Shown piece by piece: positions 5,488-5,729 of a DNA stretch of 5,729 nucleotides. Under the pieces are notes generated by a model. The model was not told the DNA's origin and made no database searches. It worked only from the letters and a program-made list of their open reading frames with translations. The DNA lies in NCBI GenBank assembly GCA_017989575.1, contig JAGNPP010000174.1:1-5729 (forward strand), written 5' to 3'. This DNA is from Chryseobacterium sp. Lineage in GTDB: Bacteria > Bacteroidota > Bacteroidia > Flavobacteriales > Weeksellaceae. Each line of letters begins with the position of its first letter. The stretch's first letter is position 1. Made by a program: the position numbers and the translations under genes.

Positions 5488-5729
5488 ATGATGAAAAAAC
5501 TAATTTTTCTACTGGGCGCATCTTCCTTGGCGTTCGGTCAAAGTCTGACCTCTGAACCTAAATATACTTCTACAGATTTAGCTCTTTCTAGCAATGTGCT
5601 TTCTTATGGTCATGCGGATTTGTTAGAAACGAAACCTTTCATCCCACATTCAAAAGTTACAAATCAAAATTCTGATACTATAAACAATCCTATTTCTGAA
5701 AAAGAAGTGGTTGTAACTTACGAAAACAA
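5488..5729 (+). CDS. Secreted protein with signal peptide, 3'-truncated by the window edge
   Basis: This frame runs from ATG 5488 to the window end with no stop (80 codons plus 2 nt). The N-terminus MMKKLIFLLGASSLAFGQ is a typical Sec signal peptide: lysines, a hydrophobic core, then cleavage probably after G17 or Q18 (AFG/Q or FGQ/S). There is no lipobox cysteine, so it is not a lipoprotein. The mature part seen so far is polar and rich in Ser, Thr and Asn (SLTSEPKYTSTDLALSSN and onward), with no domain I can name. In flavobacteria such starts are often found on large exported proteins, including type IX secretion substrates, but the C-terminal sorting domain that would show this lies outside the window. 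A second ATG at 5491 may be the true start, given the very short leader. It lies after a strong terminator and has its own promoter, so it is unrelated to the carbon module in transcription. Confidence 0.8.
   Translation, partial: MMKKLIFLLGASSLAFGQSLTSEPKYTSTDLALSSNVLSYGHADLLETKPFIPHSKVTNQNSDTINNPISEKEVVVTYEN

Overview
The window looks like chromosomal DNA of a Bacteroidetes bacterium, most likely a flavobacterium of the Chryseobacterium/Weeksellaceae type. Supporting signs are the low G+C, A-rich start regions without clear Shine-Dalgarno sequences, two promoters matching the Bacteroidetes/flavobacterial TTG-N(17-23)-TAnnTTTG pattern, and a CCTCCAA heptanucleotide repeat of a kind I recall from flavobacterial genomes. 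The genus is inference; no rRNA or marker gene is present. All genes lie on the + strand.

Left part (1-1619): the tail of a surface-polysaccharide or glycoconjugate locus. It holds a family 4-like glycosyltransferase whose N-terminus lies before the window, then, 9 nt later, a left-handed beta-helix (hexapeptide) acyltransferase. The glycosyltransferase carries a 7-bp tandem repeat inside its coding frame, in the linker between its two domains. The acyltransferase has a serine acetyltransferase fold but lacks most CysE catalytic residues, so it is probably a sugar O-acetyltransferase.

Central part (1681-5383): an inorganic-carbon module. A consensus promoter leads into a beta-carbonic anhydrase of the E. 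coli Can type, then a small exported or membrane-anchored protein of unknown function. After a 218-nt gap that can fold into several hairpins comes a SulP anion transporter with a C-terminal STAS domain, then a second, different beta-carbonic anhydrase (mycobacterial Rv3588c type) and a strong intrinsic terminator. The likely joint job is bicarbonate uptake and CO2/HCO3- interconversion, feeding carboxylases and pH balance. The SulP plus second anhydrase pair is the unfused equivalent of known SulP-carbonic anhydrase fusion proteins.

Right edge (5442-5729): a promoter with a very short leader and the first 80 codons of a secreted protein with a clear signal peptide. Its function cannot be read from the part present.

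No tRNA, rRNA, insertion sequence or CRISPR array was seen. The least explained items are the frame-breaking repeat in the glycosyltransferase, the small exported protein inside the carbon module, and the hairpin-rich leader before the transporter.
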